DNA of 64,000 bases from Vreelandella populi (lineage in GTDB: Bacteria; Pseudomonadota; Gammaproteobacteria; Pseudomonadales; Halomonadaceae): positions 186,001 through 250,000 of the forward strand of contig NZ_RZHE01000003.1 of NCBI RefSeq assembly GCF_003989825.1, in the 5' to 3' direction. Each line of letters opens with the position of its first letter. Within the stretch, counting starts at the first letter, position 1. This document shows positions 15,021 through 25,078 of the stretch, piece after piece. The notes beneath the pieces are model-generated. The model saw nothing but the letters and a program-made list of their open reading frames with translations, did no database searches and was not told the DNA's origin. The translations under genes and the position numbers were made by a program.

Positions 15021-15027
15021 CGCAATA

Positions 15028-15102
15028 TGGAGCTCATGGACGGAATTGAACCGTCGACCTCACCCTTACCAAGGGTGTGCTCTACCCCTGAGCTACATGA
15101 GC
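15028..15102 (-). tRNA. tRNA-Thr (GGT)
   Basis: 75-nt cloverleaf on the minus strand with encoded CCA. The anticodon stem is CACCC / GGGTG and the loop is TTGGTAA, giving anticodon GGT. Last member of the Tyr-Gly-Thr cluster. Confidence 0.97.
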
Positions 15103-15116
15103 AATGACACATCAAC

Positions 15117-15190
<74 letters not shown>

Positions 15191-15294
15191 GTAACCGCTG
15201 CCAGGATTACAAGCCGCTGCACGCCGAACGATAGACAATGCCCACTACCGGCTTTCACCCTACAACACCGACAAACATCGCTGTTGCTTAAATC

Positions 15295-15378
<84 letters not shown>

Positions 15379-15392
15379 ATCTTGGGCGGCAC

Positions 15393-15420
15393 ATTATGCC
15401 AGCCTCCAAAACGGTGTCAA
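15393..15420 (-). promoter_or_regulatory. Predicted promoter of the tRNA-Tyr-Gly-Thr cluster
   Basis: Minus strand TTGACA (15420-15415), 16-nt spacer, CATAAT (15398-15393), about 15 nt upstream of the tRNA-Tyr 5' end. Confidence 0.75.
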
Positions 15421-15497
15421 GCTAGATATTTACTTAATTTATCATAGCTTGCGATACTTGCGTATCTGCTACCTGCCTTGGAACGCGCTGCATTCTG

Positions 15498-16337
15498 TCA
15501 AAGCAGCATAGAGAATGCAAGCCCTGCACGAATTTTTTCTAATGACACCGGCTCAGGGACACGCGGCGCGCCGGACATCTTGCCCGCCCGTTCAGCAAAA
15601 GTAAGCGGAAAACTGGCTTCTAACCCACCGTAGACCATATCCGGCCATACGGCGTGAGGCACTTGTACCCCGCGGGACACAACCCGGGCATCGCCACCGG
15701 TCAGCAGCATGGGCAGTGAGATGCCCTGCTGGTCACACACTTCGCTGTAGATGCGGTTGATTGCACTGACGGCTGCCATGTAAATACCGTGATTGACCGC
15801 ATCCACCGTTCGCCGCCCAGGTTCCAGCAAGGCATCTGCCTCGCTTTCCGGGTCGATGGCCACGTTACGCGTACCCAGCTTTAAGCTCTCTTTCATCAGG
15901 CGAAGCCCAGGGATAATAAAGCCCCCTAAATGCACGCCGCCCGGCAGGACAAAATCTATGGTAATCGCACTGCCGCAGTCTACCGCGCAACATCCCCCGG
16001 CCAGCTGATACCCGGCAAGCGCCCCCATCCAGCGATCCACCCCCAGACGGCCAGGCTCCTCATAGCCGTTGACGACACCCAGGGCCTCAGGCTGTGAATG
16101 CGCGACAAATACGTGACGAACCTGACGACGCAGTAGCGTTACCGTTTCATCCAGTACCGCCGCCCGGGCAACGCTTGATATACGCACTGCTTCTACTACG
16201 TCCAGGTCCGGTATATCCGCACCCGGACGCCACTCCTCGCGGGTCCACACTGCTCCACGCGAGCGTATTTCACTACTTTCGGCATCCTTGAGTCGCCACT
16301 TCGACAAGGTGTTGCCGATATCCAGATCCAGAATCAT
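15498..16337 (-). CDS. coaX: Type III pantothenate kinase
   Basis: Phosphorylates pantothenate in the first step of coenzyme A synthesis. The 279-residue product belongs to the ASKHA fold: the phosphate-1 loop is DIGNT (residues 6-10), GVDRW is at 99-103, and the second phosphate loop DCGSAITID is at 120-128. It is somewhat longer than the usual ~250 residues, with the extra length mostly at the C-terminus. It overlaps the end of birA by 4 nt (ATGA), the common birA-coaX pair, so the two are translationally coupled. Confidence 0.95.
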   Translation of the reverse strand: MILDLDIGNTLSKWRLKDAESSEIRSRGAVWTREEWRPGADIPDLDVVEAVRISSVARAAVLDETVTLLRRQVRHVFVAHSQPEALGVVNGYEEPGRLGVDRWMGALAGYQLAGGCCAVDCGSAITIDFVLPGGVHLGGFIIPGLRLMKESLKLGTRNVAIDPESEADALLEPGRRTVDAVNHGIYMAAVSAINRIYSEVCDQQGISLPMLLTGGDARVVSRGVQVPHAVWPDMVYGGLEASFPLTFAERAGKMSGAPRVPEPVSLEKIRAGLAFSMLL

Positions 16338-17317
16338 AAGCGCCTGCGTACGCTGATCTCACCGCCTGCCAAGCGCCGCGAGTGACCGTTTTCAGTAACC
16401 CATAAGTTACCGCTCTCATCCACGTCGCCTGCGATCGCATCGCTGACGTGCTCTCCTTGAATAATACGTACGGGTAAACCCGCATACGCATGACGTGCAT
16501 TCCACTCATCATGCCAGGCGCCAAACCCCACCTGTTCAAAGTCCGCCAGCATGGCCAAAAGCCCGGCGACCATGTCAGAAGCCAGCTGATTACGCGAAAG
16601 CCCGCCATGCACATCAAACAGCGCGGCTACCGGCTGGTCAATGGCGGCGCGCTGGGTATCGTTCAGCGACAGGTTCATACCCATACCTATAACGACCTCA
16701 CAGGGGCCGGCGGCATCACCGGTCACTTCAATCAAGATGCCCGCCAGTTTACCCAGCTCATCATCGGTTTCCGCCAACAGAATATCATTGGGCCATTTAA
16801 GCTTGGGCGCGGCACCGTGCTGTTCGAGCACCTGGGATACCACCACGCCTACCGCCAGGCTCAACCCTTCAAGCGCGGCTACCCCCGCTTCAAAGCGCCA
16901 GCCCAATGACATCATCAGGCTTTGCCCCCAGGGCGTTGTCCATACCCGGCCACGCCGACCACGGCCAGCGGTTTGCAGCTCAACCAAGCAAACTTCACCG
17001 TGCCCGGCGCCCTGATTGAAACGCTGGCGCAGGTACTCGTTGCTTGAGGGCAGTTGGTCTTCAACAAATAACCGCGCCAGCAGATGGCGCGCCTGAGCCG
17101 GTAGGCGCTCTACGATTTTTGCGCCTTCCAGCGGCTCAAGGCGCAGAGACAGTCGGTAGCCCTTGCCTTTCACGGCCACCAGTTCCACTCCCAGCGCGTC
17201 CAATTTTTTTAGCTGTTTCCATACGGCAGCCCGTGAAACGCCTAACGCCTCACCTAATTGCTCACCAGAGTGAACCTCGCCATCGCTCAACAAACGCATC
17301 AGGTTACCGATGGTCAT
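16334..17317 (-). CDS. birA: Biotin-[acetyl-CoA-carboxylase] ligase / biotin repressor BirA
   Basis: Makes biotinyl-AMP and transfers biotin to the carboxyl carrier protein AccB. The 327-residue product has an N-terminal winged helix (HSGEQLGEALGVSRAAVWKQ, residues 16-35), so it is the bifunctional kind that can also repress biotin genes. The catalytic domain has the biotin/AMP loop GRGRRGRVWTTPWGQSL and the KWPNDI motif. The C-terminal SH3-like domain is present. It is followed by coaX with a 4-nt overlap and is divergent from typA. Confidence 0.96.
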   Translation of the reverse strand: MTIGNLMRLLSDGEVHSGEQLGEALGVSRAAVWKQLKKLDALGVELVAVKGKGYRLSLRLEPLEGAKIVERLPAQARHLLARLFVEDQLPSSNEYLRQRFNQGAGHGEVCLVELQTAGRGRRGRVWTTPWGQSLMMSLGWRFEAGVAALEGLSLAVGVVVSQVLEQHGAAPKLKWPNDILLAETDDELGKLAGILIEVTGDAAGPCEVVIGMGMNLSLNDTQRAAIDQPVAALFDVHGGLSRNQLASDMVAGLLAMLADFEQVGFGAWHDEWNARHAYAGLPVRIIQGEHVSDAIAGDVDESGNLWVTENGHSRRLAGGEISVRRRL

Positions 17318-17444
17318 GTGCTTGCCCCAACTGGGAAAACGTCTATCTTAACGGATGCATGAGGGAGGCGAAAACTGCCGCGTTTGGGTTATTGACTTGA
17401 TGCTTTATTTAAGACAGCGCTGGTAGTCGACCGCACCGACACCC

Positions 17445-17450
17445 TATAAT
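17445..17450 (+). promoter_or_regulatory. -10 element of the probable typA promoter
   Basis: A consensus TATAAT lies 30 nt upstream of the typA start in the birA-typA divergent gap. The matching -35 is poor (TGGTAG at 18 nt), so expression may depend on an activator or be moderate. Confidence 0.5.
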
Positions 17451-17480
17451 GCCGCCCTATTTTCCCAGCAGGATCGCGTC

Positions 17481-19307
17481 GTGATCGAGAATCTTCGTAA
17501 CATTGCCATCATCGCCCACGTTGACCACGGCAAAACTACCTTGGTAGACAAGCTGTTAAGTCAATCGGGCACACTAGACCGCAAGGCCGAAGGCCAAGAG
17601 CGGATTATGGACTCTAATGACCAGGAGAAAGAGCGCGGCATTACCATCCTGGCCAAAAATACAGCCATTCAGTGGCAAGATGGCAATGGTACGGGCTACC
17701 ACATCAATATCGTTGACACCCCTGGGCACGCTGACTTCGGTGGTGAAGTAGAGCGCGTCATGTCCATGGTGGACTCGGTTCTGCTGCTGGTGGACGCGGT
17801 TGACGGCCCGATGCCGCAAACCCGTTTTGTTACCCAGAAAGCCTTCTCCCAGGGCCTCAAGCCTATCGTGGTTGTCAACAAGATTGACCGCCCCGGCGCG
17901 CGTCCTGATTGGGTTATCGATCAGATTTTCGATCTGTTCGACAACCTGGGCGCCACCGACGAGCAGCTTGATTTCCCGATCATCTACTGCTCGGCGCTGA
18001 ACGGCATTGCCGGCATGGACCCGGAAGAGCTTGCCGACAACATGGACCCGATGTTCCAGGCCATCGTTGATATCGTTGAGCCGCCGAAAGTCGAAGTTGA
18101 CGGCCCCTTCCAGATGCAAATTTCCGCACTGGACTACAACAGCTACGTAGGCGTTATCGGTCTTGGCCGCATCAAGCGCGGTAGCGTCAAGCCTGGCCAG
18201 CAGATCAGCGTTATCACTAAAGAAGGTGAGACGCGTAAGGGCAAGATCGGCCAGGTCATGACTCACATGGGTCTTGAGCGCGTACAGACCAACGAAGCCA
18301 CTGCAGGCGACATCGTTTGCGTTACCGGCATCGATAAACTGGCGATCTCCGACACGCTGTGTGACGTCAACGCGGTCGAGGCGCTGCCGCCGCTGTCCGT
18401 TGACGAGCCGACCGTTTCGATGACGTTCCAGGTCAATGACTCACCGTTCGCCGGTAAAGACGGCAAGTACGTTACCAGCCGTAATATTAAAGACCGTCTG
18501 GAACAAGAGCTGATCCACAACGTTGCACTGCGCGTTGAAGAAGGTGAAACACCGGAGAAATTCAAGGTTTCCGGACGTGGTGAGCTTCACCTGTCGGTAC
18601 TGATCGAAACCATGCGTCGTGAAGGCTTCGAGCTGGCCGTTGGCCGCCCGGAAGTTATCATCAAAGAAATCGACGGCGTGAAGCAGGAGCCCTACGAAGA
18701 GGTCATCATCGACTGTGAAGAGCAGCACCAAGGCTCTATCATGGAAGAACTTGGCTATCGTAAAGGTGAAATGACCAACATGAACCCGGATGGCAAGGGC
18801 CGTGTTCGTCTGGACTTCATTATTCCTGCGCGTGGTTTGATCGGCTTTCGTGGTCAGTTCCTGACTATGACATCAGGCACCGGTATCCTGACCAGCCGCT
18901 TTGACCACTACGGCCCGCTGAAGCCCGATGCATCTATCGAGCGTCGTAACGGCGTACTGGTTTCCATGGTTGGCGGTAAGGCCCTGGCCTATGCCCTGTA
19001 CGCCCTGCAGGAGCGCGGCAAGCTGATCATCGATCACGCCACTGAAGTCTACGAAGGCATGCTGATCGGTATCAACAACCGTGCCAACGACATGGTGGTC
19101 AACCCGACCAAGGGTAAAAAACTGGATAACATGCGCTCAACGGGTAACGATGAAAACATCGTGTTGACGCCGCCGATCAAGTTCACTCTGGAACAGGCGA
19201 TCGAATTCCTGGACTCCGATGAACTGGTGGAAGTGACCCCGAGCCACATCCGCCTGCGTAAGAAGCACCTGACCGAAAACGAGCGTAAGCGCGCTGGCAA
19301 GAAATAA
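17481..19307 (+). CDS. typA: Translational GTPase TypA/BipA
   Basis: Ribosome-associated GTPase of the EF-G family, involved in large-subunit assembly at low temperature and under stress. The 608-residue product has G1 [16 protein letters not shown]2 RGITI, G3 DTPGHADF and G4 [12 protein letters not shown], then EF-G-like domains II, III and V and the TypA-specific C-terminal domain ([14 protein letters not shown]). Translation starts at GTG with AGGA about 9 nt upstream. It is monocistronic: a perfect terminator follows 30 nt after the stop. Confidence 0.97.
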   Translation: MIENLRNIAIIAHVDHGKTTLVDKLLSQSGTLDRKAEGQERIMDSNDQEKERGITILAKNTAIQWQDGNGTGYHINIVDTPGHADFGGEVERVMSMVDSVLLLVDAVDGPMPQTRFVTQKAFSQGLKPIVVVNKIDRPGARPDWVIDQIFDLFDNLGATDEQLDFPIIYCSALNGIAGMDPEELADNMDPMFQAIVDIVEPPKVEVDGPFQMQISALDYNSYVGVIGLGRIKRGSVKPGQQISVITKEGETRKGKIGQVMTHMGLERVQTNEATAGDIVCVTGIDKLAISDTLCDVNAVEALPPLSVDEPTVSMTFQVNDSPFAGKDGKYVTSRNIKDRLEQELIHNVALRVEEGETPEKFKVSGRGELHLSVLIETMRREGFELAVGRPEVIIKEIDGVKQEPYEEVIIDCEEQHQGSIMEELGYRKGEMTNMNPDGKGRVRLDFIIPARGLIGFRGQFLTMTSGTGILTSRFDHYGPLKPDASIERRNGVLVSMVGGKALAYALYALQERGKLIIDHATEVYEGMLIGINNRANDMVVNPTKGKKLDNMRSTGNDENIVLTPPIKFTLEQAIEFLDSDELVEVTPSHIRLRKKHLTENERKRAGKK

Positions 19308-19336
19308 GTCTCAGCCACTCGTCTGATCGCTTCTAG

Positions 19337-19374
19337 ACGCCCCCTTGCAGCTCCGGCTGCAAGGGGGCGTTTTG
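19337..19374 (+). terminator. Intrinsic terminator of typA
   Basis: Perfect 15-bp stem (ACGCCCCCTTGCAGC / GCTGCAAGGGGGCGT) with a TCCG loop, followed by a T-rich end. Confidence 0.9.
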
Positions 19375-19541
19375 CATTTATTAGCTTTTAAAGGAGATAA
19401 AATCGCCGCGTTAACGCAGCCTAAACGGTAGGGTGCTGGAAAGCAGAGGCTTTCTAACGCAAAGTAGGCCTGGTAGTTCGAGACAGACGTACTGCCCTTC
19501 CTCACCCAAGTGCCTGGATTACGCTTCCCAGTCACCCGTAC

Positions 19542-21005
19542 ATGGACACCGATCACATGAGCGGTCATAACGTCTGGACCCACAACGGCACGTTCCTGCT
19601 CGCCGCGGTTGGCTCTGCCGTCGGGCTTGGCAACCTATGGCGCTTCCCTTACCTGATCGGTGAGAACGGCGGCGGGGCGTTCATTCTGGTGTACGCACTG
19701 ACCATCTTTGCCGTCGGCATACCCATTCTGATTGCCGAAACCATGCTGGGCCGTACCAGCCGTCGCAGCCCGATAATGGGCATGCGCCATCTGACCAAGA
19801 CACACCGCACCTTCCGCGTCTGGGAGTCGATCGGCTGGCTGGGCGCTGCCGCCGCTTTTCTGATTCTGAGTTTCTACTCGGTGATTGCCGGCTGGGCAAT
19901 TCACTACACCTGGCTGATGTTTACCGGCTCGCTGCTCGAGGCCGATGCGCAAGCCATCAGCGAGGGTTTTACCACTCTGCTCGCCTCCCCCGCCTTGATG
20001 ACGCTCTATCACACCCTGTTTATCGGTTGCTCGGGCATCGTCGTGGGCATGGGCATTCACAAGGGCATCGAATCAGGGCTGCGCATCATGATGCCCGCCC
20101 TGTTTGCAATCCTGCTGGCGGTACTGGTGTATAGCGTGATCAATGGCGATATCGCGGCGGCGGCAAGCTTTCTGTTTACTTTCAACGTGGCGGATTTAAG
20201 CGTTGAAGGTTGGCTTCAGGCCATGGGGCAGTCGTTTTTCACCCTGAGCCTCGGCATGGGCGCGATCATGGCCTACGGCGCCTATATGACCAGCGAGACA
20301 TCGCTGACCCGCACCGCCATTGCCATCGCCTTTATCGATACTGCCGTTGCCATGGTAGCGGGCCTAGCCATCTTTGCGCTGGTGTTTGGCGCAGGCCTGG
20401 ATATCGCTCAAGGGCCAGGGCTGATGTTTGTCACGCTGCCGCTGGCCTTCGCCGAGATGCCCATGGGCGCCCTGATTGGCGGCGTCTTCTTCATTCTGGT
20501 ACTGGGCGCGGCGCTCAGCTCGTCCATATCGCTGATCGAGCCGGTGGCCGCCTACCTGGTCGAACGCTTTGACATGACCCGCCCTCAGGCGGTCGCCGTC
20601 ATGGTCATTGCGGCCTGGGCGATGGGTTTGCTCACGGTCATCAGCTTCAATATCTGGGCGGAAGGCTCGATCTTCCACATCCTGTTCGAGCGCAGTGCGT
20701 TTGAGCTTATTGAGCTTTTGACCAATGTCTTTATGCCCCTGGGTGGGCTTATGATTGCCCTCTTTGCAGGCTGGGCCTTGACCCAAACGGAAGTCAAAAA
20801 AGAGCTCGGCACCAGCGCCACGTGGTTTGTCACCTGGCGGTTTCTGGTGCGGTTCGTAAGCCCCGCAGCGGTTGCATTCGTGTTCCTGCGTACGCTTCCC
20901 TACGTGGAGGGCTACCTGGTACCGGCAGCAGGCGCGCTGCTTTTAGTCAGCCTTTTTGCGCTGAGCCAGCGATGGTTAGCCAAGCGTCGTCAACTCACAC
21001 AATAA
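19542..21005 (+). CDS. Sodium-dependent transporter, neurotransmitter:sodium symporter family
   Basis: Inner-membrane Na+-coupled symporter of the SNF/NSS (LeuT fold) family, probably taking up an amino acid or related amine. The 487-residue product opens with the TM1 signature GSAVGLGNLWRFPYLIGENG, which carries the sodium- and substrate-binding unwound segment. About 11-12 hydrophobic helices follow. A second in-frame ATG (19557) is also possible; neither has a strong ribosome site. It lies only 45 nt upstream of livG on the same strand, suggesting joint expression with the ABC importer. The substrate cannot be told from sequence. Confidence 0.9.
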   Translation: MDTDHMSGHNVWTHNGTFLLAAVGSAVGLGNLWRFPYLIGENGGGAFILVYALTIFAVGIPILIAETMLGRTSRRSPIMGMRHLTKTHRTFRVWESIGWLGAAAAFLILSFYSVIAGWAIHYTWLMFTGSLLEADAQAISEGFTTLLASPALMTLYHTLFIGCSGIVVGMGIHKGIESGLRIMMPALFAILLAVLVYSVINGDIAAAASFLFTFNVADLSVEGWLQAMGQSFFTLSLGMGAIMAYGAYMTSETSLTRTAIAIAFIDTAVAMVAGLAIFALVFGAGLDIAQGPGLMFVTLPLAFAEMPMGALIGGVFFILVLGAALSSSISLIEPVAAYLVERFDMTRPQAVAVMVIAAWAMGLLTVISFNIWAEGSIFHILFERSAFELIELLTNVFMPLGGLMIALFAGWALTQTEVKKELGTSATWFVTWRFLVRFVSPAAVAFVFLRTLPYVEGYLVPAAGALLLVSLFALSQRWLAKRRQLTQ

Positions 21006-21050
21006 TAGCCATAGTCAAGCCGCTCATGCGGCCCTAAGCACGGGGATGCG

Positions 21051-21821
21051 ATGACACCTCTTATTGAAGTTCAGCACGTTAACAAGGCCTTCGGCGGTCT
21101 GCAGGTTATCAATGACTGCTCGATCAACGTCGAAAAAGGCTCCATTACCGGCATGATAGGCCCTAACGGTGCTGGCAAATCCACGCTGTTCAACCTGATT
21201 GCTGGCGCGCTCACGCCGGATAGCGGCCGCGTCATCCTGGATGGCAAGGATATTACCGCGTTGAGCGCCGACCAGCGGTTTCACAGGGGCCTGCTGCGCA
21301 CGTTTCAGATCGCCCATGAATTCAGCCAGATGAGCGCGCTCGAGAACCTGATGATGGTGCCGCCACAGCAGGCTGGCGAGAGTTTGTTCAGTACCTGGTT
21401 TAAACCGGGCCAGGTGCGTGAGCAGGAGGCCGAGGTACGCAGGCGAGCGCTCGAGGTGATCGATTTCGTCGGGCTGCACCATGTGCGCAACGAGCTGGCC
21501 GGCAATCTTTCCGGCGGGCAGAAGAAGCTTCTGGAGCTTGGCCGCACCATGATGACCGATGCCAAGGTGGTGTTGCTCGATGAAATCGCCGCCGGCGTCA
21601 ACCGTACGCTGCTGGGCGATCTGATCGGCAATATTGAACGCCTAAATCGTGAGATGGGCTACACCTTTCTGGTCATCGAACACGATATGGAGATGATCGC
21701 TCGACTTTGCGACCCGGTGATCGTGCTGGCCCAGGGCAGCGTAATGGTCGAGGGGCATATTCAGGATATCCAGAATAACCCGGACGTCATCGAAGCCTAT
21801 TTCGGCACCGACGCCGCCTAA
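21051..21821 (+). CDS. livG: Branched-chain amino acid-type ABC transporter ATPase (LivG-like)
   Basis: One of two cytoplasmic ATPases of a hydrophobic amino acid uptake (HAAT/LIV) importer. The 256-residue product has Walker A GPNGAGKST (about residues 38-46), the ABC signature LSGGQKKLLELGRTMM, Walker B VVLLDEIAAGV and the switch histidine in IEHDMEMI. The Walker B glutamate and the LivG-type ATPase length are normal. First of four adjacent genes livG-livF-livH-livM encoding a complete membrane complex. The specificity lies in the binding protein and is unknown. Confidence 0.92.
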   Translation: MTPLIEVQHVNKAFGGLQVINDCSINVEKGSITGMIGPNGAGKSTLFNLIAGALTPDSGRVILDGKDITALSADQRFHRGLLRTFQIAHEFSQMSALENLMMVPPQQAGESLFSTWFKPGQVREQEAEVRRRALEVIDFVGLHHVRNELAGNLSGGQKKLLELGRTMMTDAKVVLLDEIAAGVNRTLLGDLIGNIERLNREMGYTFLVIEHDMEMIARLCDPVIVLAQGSVMVEGHIQDIQNNPDVIEAYFGTDAA

Positions 21822-21925
21822 GCGGCGCCCTGTATAAAAACGACAATAAAGAACGACGGCAAAATGCCAAGACCAAAAACTACGACAACATGCCGCGTGA
21901 ACGCGGCGCTGTGAGACACTTTTCT

Positions 21926-22654
21926 ATGTCATTACCGATGTCATCAACGACGCCCTTGCTTGAGGCACGCGACGTGCACGGTGGCTATGGCGGCATGAAC
22001 ATCCTCAACGGGGTGAACATGACGTTAAATGCCAACGAAGTAGGGGTCATCGTCGGGCCTAACGGGGCCGGAAAGTCCACCATGCTGAAAGCTGTATTCG
22101 GGCTTTTAAACGTCACCCAGGGCGAAATTCTACTTAACGGCCAACCGATCCATAACCTGCCGCCCAACAAGCTGGTAGAGCGCGGCATGGGCTTTGTTCC
22201 CCAAGAGAAAAACGTTTTCCCGAGCCTGACGGTCAAGGAGAACCTGGAGATGGGCGCCTACCTCAAACCCCAGAACGTCAAGCGCATGCTGGAGCAGGTG
22301 TACGCCTTTTTCCCTCCGCTGGTCGAAAAACGTCACCAGCCTGCAGGCGAACTTTCCGGCGGCCAGCGCCAGATGGTCGCCATGGGCCGAGCGCTGATGG
22401 CCGAGCCAACTCTGCTGCTTCTAGATGAACCCACCGCCGGGCTTTCGCCACTCTACATGAATGAGATCTTTGACCGGGTCAGACAGATCAACGCCGCCGG
22501 CGTCGGGATTCTGATGGTCGAGCAGAACGCCAAGCAGGCGCTCGCCATTGCCGACAAGGGTTTTGTACTGGCGGCCGGACAGAACCGCTTTACGGATACC
22601 GGGGCGGCGCTTTTAGCTGATCCGGATGTCGCCAAAAGCTTTTTGGGCGGCTAG
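21926..22654 (+). CDS. livF: Branched-chain amino acid-type ABC transporter ATPase (LivF-like)
   Basis: Second ATPase of the LIV-type importer. It has Walker A GPNGAGKST, the Q-loop segment GFVPQEKNVFPSLTVKENLE, the signature LSGGQRQMVAMGRALM and Walker B LLLLDEPTAGLSP. The start is set at ATG 21926 (242 residues); an in-frame ATG at 21890 would add 12 unconserved residues and a third candidate lies at 21938. None has a strong Shine-Dalgarno sequence, so the exact start is uncertain. It lies about 100 nt after livG and 16 nt before livH. Confidence 0.9.
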   Translation: MSLPMSSTTPLLEARDVHGGYGGMNILNGVNMTLNANEVGVIVGPNGAGKSTMLKAVFGLLNVTQGEILLNGQPIHNLPPNKLVERGMGFVPQEKNVFPSLTVKENLEMGAYLKPQNVKRMLEQVYAFFPPLVEKRHQPAGELSGGQRQMVAMGRALMAEPTLLLLDEPTAGLSPLYMNEIFDRVRQINAAGVGILMVEQNAKQALAIADKGFVLAAGQNRFTDTGAALLADPDVAKSFLGG

Positions 22655-22670
22655 CCCGGGGGAGAAACGT

Positions 22671-23675
22671 GTGAACGAACTGGTCTTTTTTATCAACAAC
22701 GTGATTATTGCCGGCAGTGTGACCGGCTCGATTTATGCCATTGGTGCCATCGGCGTGACGCTGATCTTCAGCATCATGCGCTTTGCCCACTTCGCCCACG
22801 CCGACATGATGACCTTCGGTGCCTTCATGGTGCTGTTGCTGACCACGCTGTTTCCCGCCGCCGGCACTAGCATCGGCGTACCCACGGCGCTGGTCATGTT
22901 ACCGCTGGCCATGCTGCTGACTGCCGTACTTGCCGTGGGTATCGACAAGGCTTTCTACAAGCCGCTGCGCGCTCATGGGGTCAAACCCATCGTGCTGGTA
23001 ATTGGTTCGCTGGGCGTGACGCTGATGCTGCAAGGGCTTATTCGCCTGTTTTCCGGCACCGGCGGGCAGAGTCTGTATGTGGATGACCGCAAGGAGATCT
23101 TCCGTCTGGCGCTGCCCTTTGAAGGCGCCCGTGCGCCGATCGTGATTACCGAGCCGCAGCTTTATCTATTTGTGATCACCCTGGTGGCCGTGGTGGCGCT
23201 GCATGTGTTTCTCAACCGCTCGCGACTGGGCAAGGCGATGCGCGCCATGTCGGATAATCCGGAGCTTGCTCAGGCCTCAGGGATCAATACCAACACCATT
23301 GTGGCGGTTACCTGGGTGATTGCCGGGGGCCTGGCTGCCATTGCCGGCACACTGCTTTCCTTGGATGTAACCTTCAAGCCCGATCTGAGCTTCTTCCTGC
23401 TGCTGCCGATTTTTGCCGCGGCGATTGTGGGTGGGGTCGGTCATCCTTATGGTGCTATCGCGGGGGGCTTTGTGGTGGGCTTTGCCGAGACCCTTGCGGT
23501 GTTTAACTGGAACGTACTGCTGCGCCCCTTCCGCGACAGCCTGCCCACCTGGCTGGAGTTGCCCTCCAACCTCGCCTTTGTGGGTACCGAGTACAAGATT
23601 GTGGTGCCATTTTTCATTCTGGTGGCCATTCTGGTGTGGCGTCCTACCGGCCTCTTTAAAGGCAAGGTGATCTAA
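22671..23675 (+). CDS. livH: Branched-chain amino acid-type ABC transporter permease (LivH-like)
   Basis: Inner-membrane permease, 334 residues from GTG 22671, chosen because GGGGGAG lies 6 nt upstream and the protein then begins MNELVFFINNVIIAGSVTGS like its relatives. The longer open frame overlaps livF and is not conserved. About eight hydrophobic helices and the ATPase-contact segment RAMSDNPELAQASGINTN are visible. The stop overlaps the livM start (TAATG), so translation is coupled. Confidence 0.93.
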   Translation: MNELVFFINNVIIAGSVTGSIYAIGAIGVTLIFSIMRFAHFAHADMMTFGAFMVLLLTTLFPAAGTSIGVPTALVMLPLAMLLTAVLAVGIDKAFYKPLRAHGVKPIVLVIGSLGVTLMLQGLIRLFSGTGGQSLYVDDRKEIFRLALPFEGARAPIVITEPQLYLFVITLVAVVALHVFLNRSRLGKAMRAMSDNPELAQASGINTNTIVAVTWVIAGGLAAIAGTLLSLDVTFKPDLSFFLLLPIFAAAIVGGVGHPYGAIAGGFVVGFAETLAVFNWNVLLRPFRDSLPTWLELPSNLAFVGTEYKIVVPFFILVAILVWRPTGLFKGKVI

Positions 23676-25000
23676 TGAGCAATTCAACCGAACCCCGCGA
23701 CCCGACCTATACGCCGCGTGACGCCACGCCAGCAAGGCGCTTTCCCGTACGTGAAATCGTCCTCTTTGGCGCGCTTTTAGCCGCCGTTCTGGCGGTATAC
23801 GCCTTGATGGGCGCAGCCTACAGCACCCGTATGCTGGTAGAAGCCGCCTGCTACGCCATTCTGGCATTAGGTTTGACGATCCAGTGGGGCTACGCCGGGC
23901 AGTTCAATGCCGGGGTGATGGGCTTTGTGGCCTTGGGCGGTTTTTGCGCCATGCTGTTCAGCGTGCCGGTGAACGATGCCTTTTGGGGTACGGAGCTTCC
24001 CGGTGAGCTGGGCCGCGTGCTGCTCTACGGCGTTGCCGCGACCTTCCTGGTGGTAGGCGCTAGCCGGCTTGACCGGCTGGGCGTCCCCGGCAAGCTGCGC
24101 ACTCTGATTACCGTGTTACTGGCGCTCGTGCTGTATCTGGTGGTGATCAGTCAGCTGCGCGAGGTGACCAATCAGATTCAGTCCCAGGCGGGGTTTGTGG
24201 GCGGTTTTGGTTTACCCGCCTGGGTGGGCTGGATAGTGGGTGGGGCGCTGGCCGGCGGTGTAGGCTATCTTATCGGCCACGTCTGCCTGGGCCTACGCAG
24301 TGACTATTTGGCGATTGCCACGCTGGGTATTGCCGAGATCATCAAGGCATTCTTGAAAAACTCTGACTGGCTGACGCGAGGCACCGCCACCGTGTCACCG
24401 CTGCCCTGGCCCACGCCCGGTCCGGCGGAGCTTGGTTTTACCCTTTCGCGAGCGGTGTATCTGTCGATCACAGCGGTGGTGATTGCGGTGATCTTCTTTC
24501 TGCTTCATCGCGCCTATCACGCCCCTTGGGGGCGGATGATCCGGGCAATCCGCGACAATGAAGTGTCCGCGGCGGCCATGGGCAAGGATATCAACAAGCG
24601 GCGGCTGGAAATATTCGTGCTCGGCTGTATTCTGATGGGCCTGGGTGGCGGCATGTTGGGCACCTTCAACAGCCTGTTCGACCCGCAGGGTTATTTGCCG
24701 CTCAACCATACGTTTTTGGTGCTGGTCATGGTGATACTGGGTGGCCCTGGTAATAACCTGGGAACCATTTTCGGGGCCGTGGCGGTATATATCATCTGGA
24801 TCATGTCGGAGCCTTTGGCGCTATTTTTAATGCAACTGGCCGTAAGCTTTGGTGAAGGGGCATTCGGCTGGGACGCGCCGAACAATATGGATAGCCGGGC
24901 ACTTCAGGCCAGAGTGTTGGTCATCGGCATGCTGATCACGCTGGTGCTGCGCTTTGCACCCAAGGGATTATTGCCCGAAAAAATCACCCATCACGGTTAA
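23675..25000 (+). CDS. livM: Branched-chain amino acid-type ABC transporter permease (LivM-like)
   Basis: Second inner-membrane permease, 441 residues. After a polar N-terminal stretch of about 25 residues come around ten hydrophobic helices. The conserved segment GLTIQWGYAGQFNAGVMGFV and the ATPase-contact loop RAIRDNEVSAAAMGKDINKR identify LivM. It overlaps livH by one base and is followed by a bidirectional terminator. Last gene of the transport operon. Confidence 0.93.
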   Translation: MSNSTEPRDPTYTPRDATPARRFPVREIVLFGALLAAVLAVYALMGAAYSTRMLVEAACYAILALGLTIQWGYAGQFNAGVMGFVALGGFCAMLFSVPVNDAFWGTELPGELGRVLLYGVAATFLVVGASRLDRLGVPGKLRTLITVLLALVLYLVVISQLREVTNQIQSQAGFVGGFGLPAWVGWIVGGALAGGVGYLIGHVCLGLRSDYLAIATLGIAEIIKAFLKNSDWLTRGTATVSPLPWPTPGPAELGFTLSRAVYLSITAVVIAVIFFLLHRAYHAPWGRMIRAIRDNEVSAAAMGKDINKRRLEIFVLGCILMGLGGGMLGTFNSLFDPQGYLPLNHTFLVLVMVILGGPGNNLGTIFGAVAVYIIWIMSEPLALFLMQLAVSFGEGAFGWDAPNNMDSRALQARVLVIGMLITLVLRFAPKGLLPEKITHHG

Positions 25001-25015
25001 TACCCCGCGCACTAA

Positions 25016-25042
25016 AAAGCCCCGGTCAAGGACCGGGGCTTT
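25016..25042. terminator. Bidirectional terminator between livM and the binding-protein gene
   Basis: Perfect 12-bp stem AAAGCCCCGGTC / GACCGGGGCTTT with an AAG loop. It has T-rich ends on both strands and sits between two convergent genes. Confidence 0.85.
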
Positions 25043-25078
25043 CTGGTTTAAATAGCGTGTTTCCGCGTCAGGTGCTTC

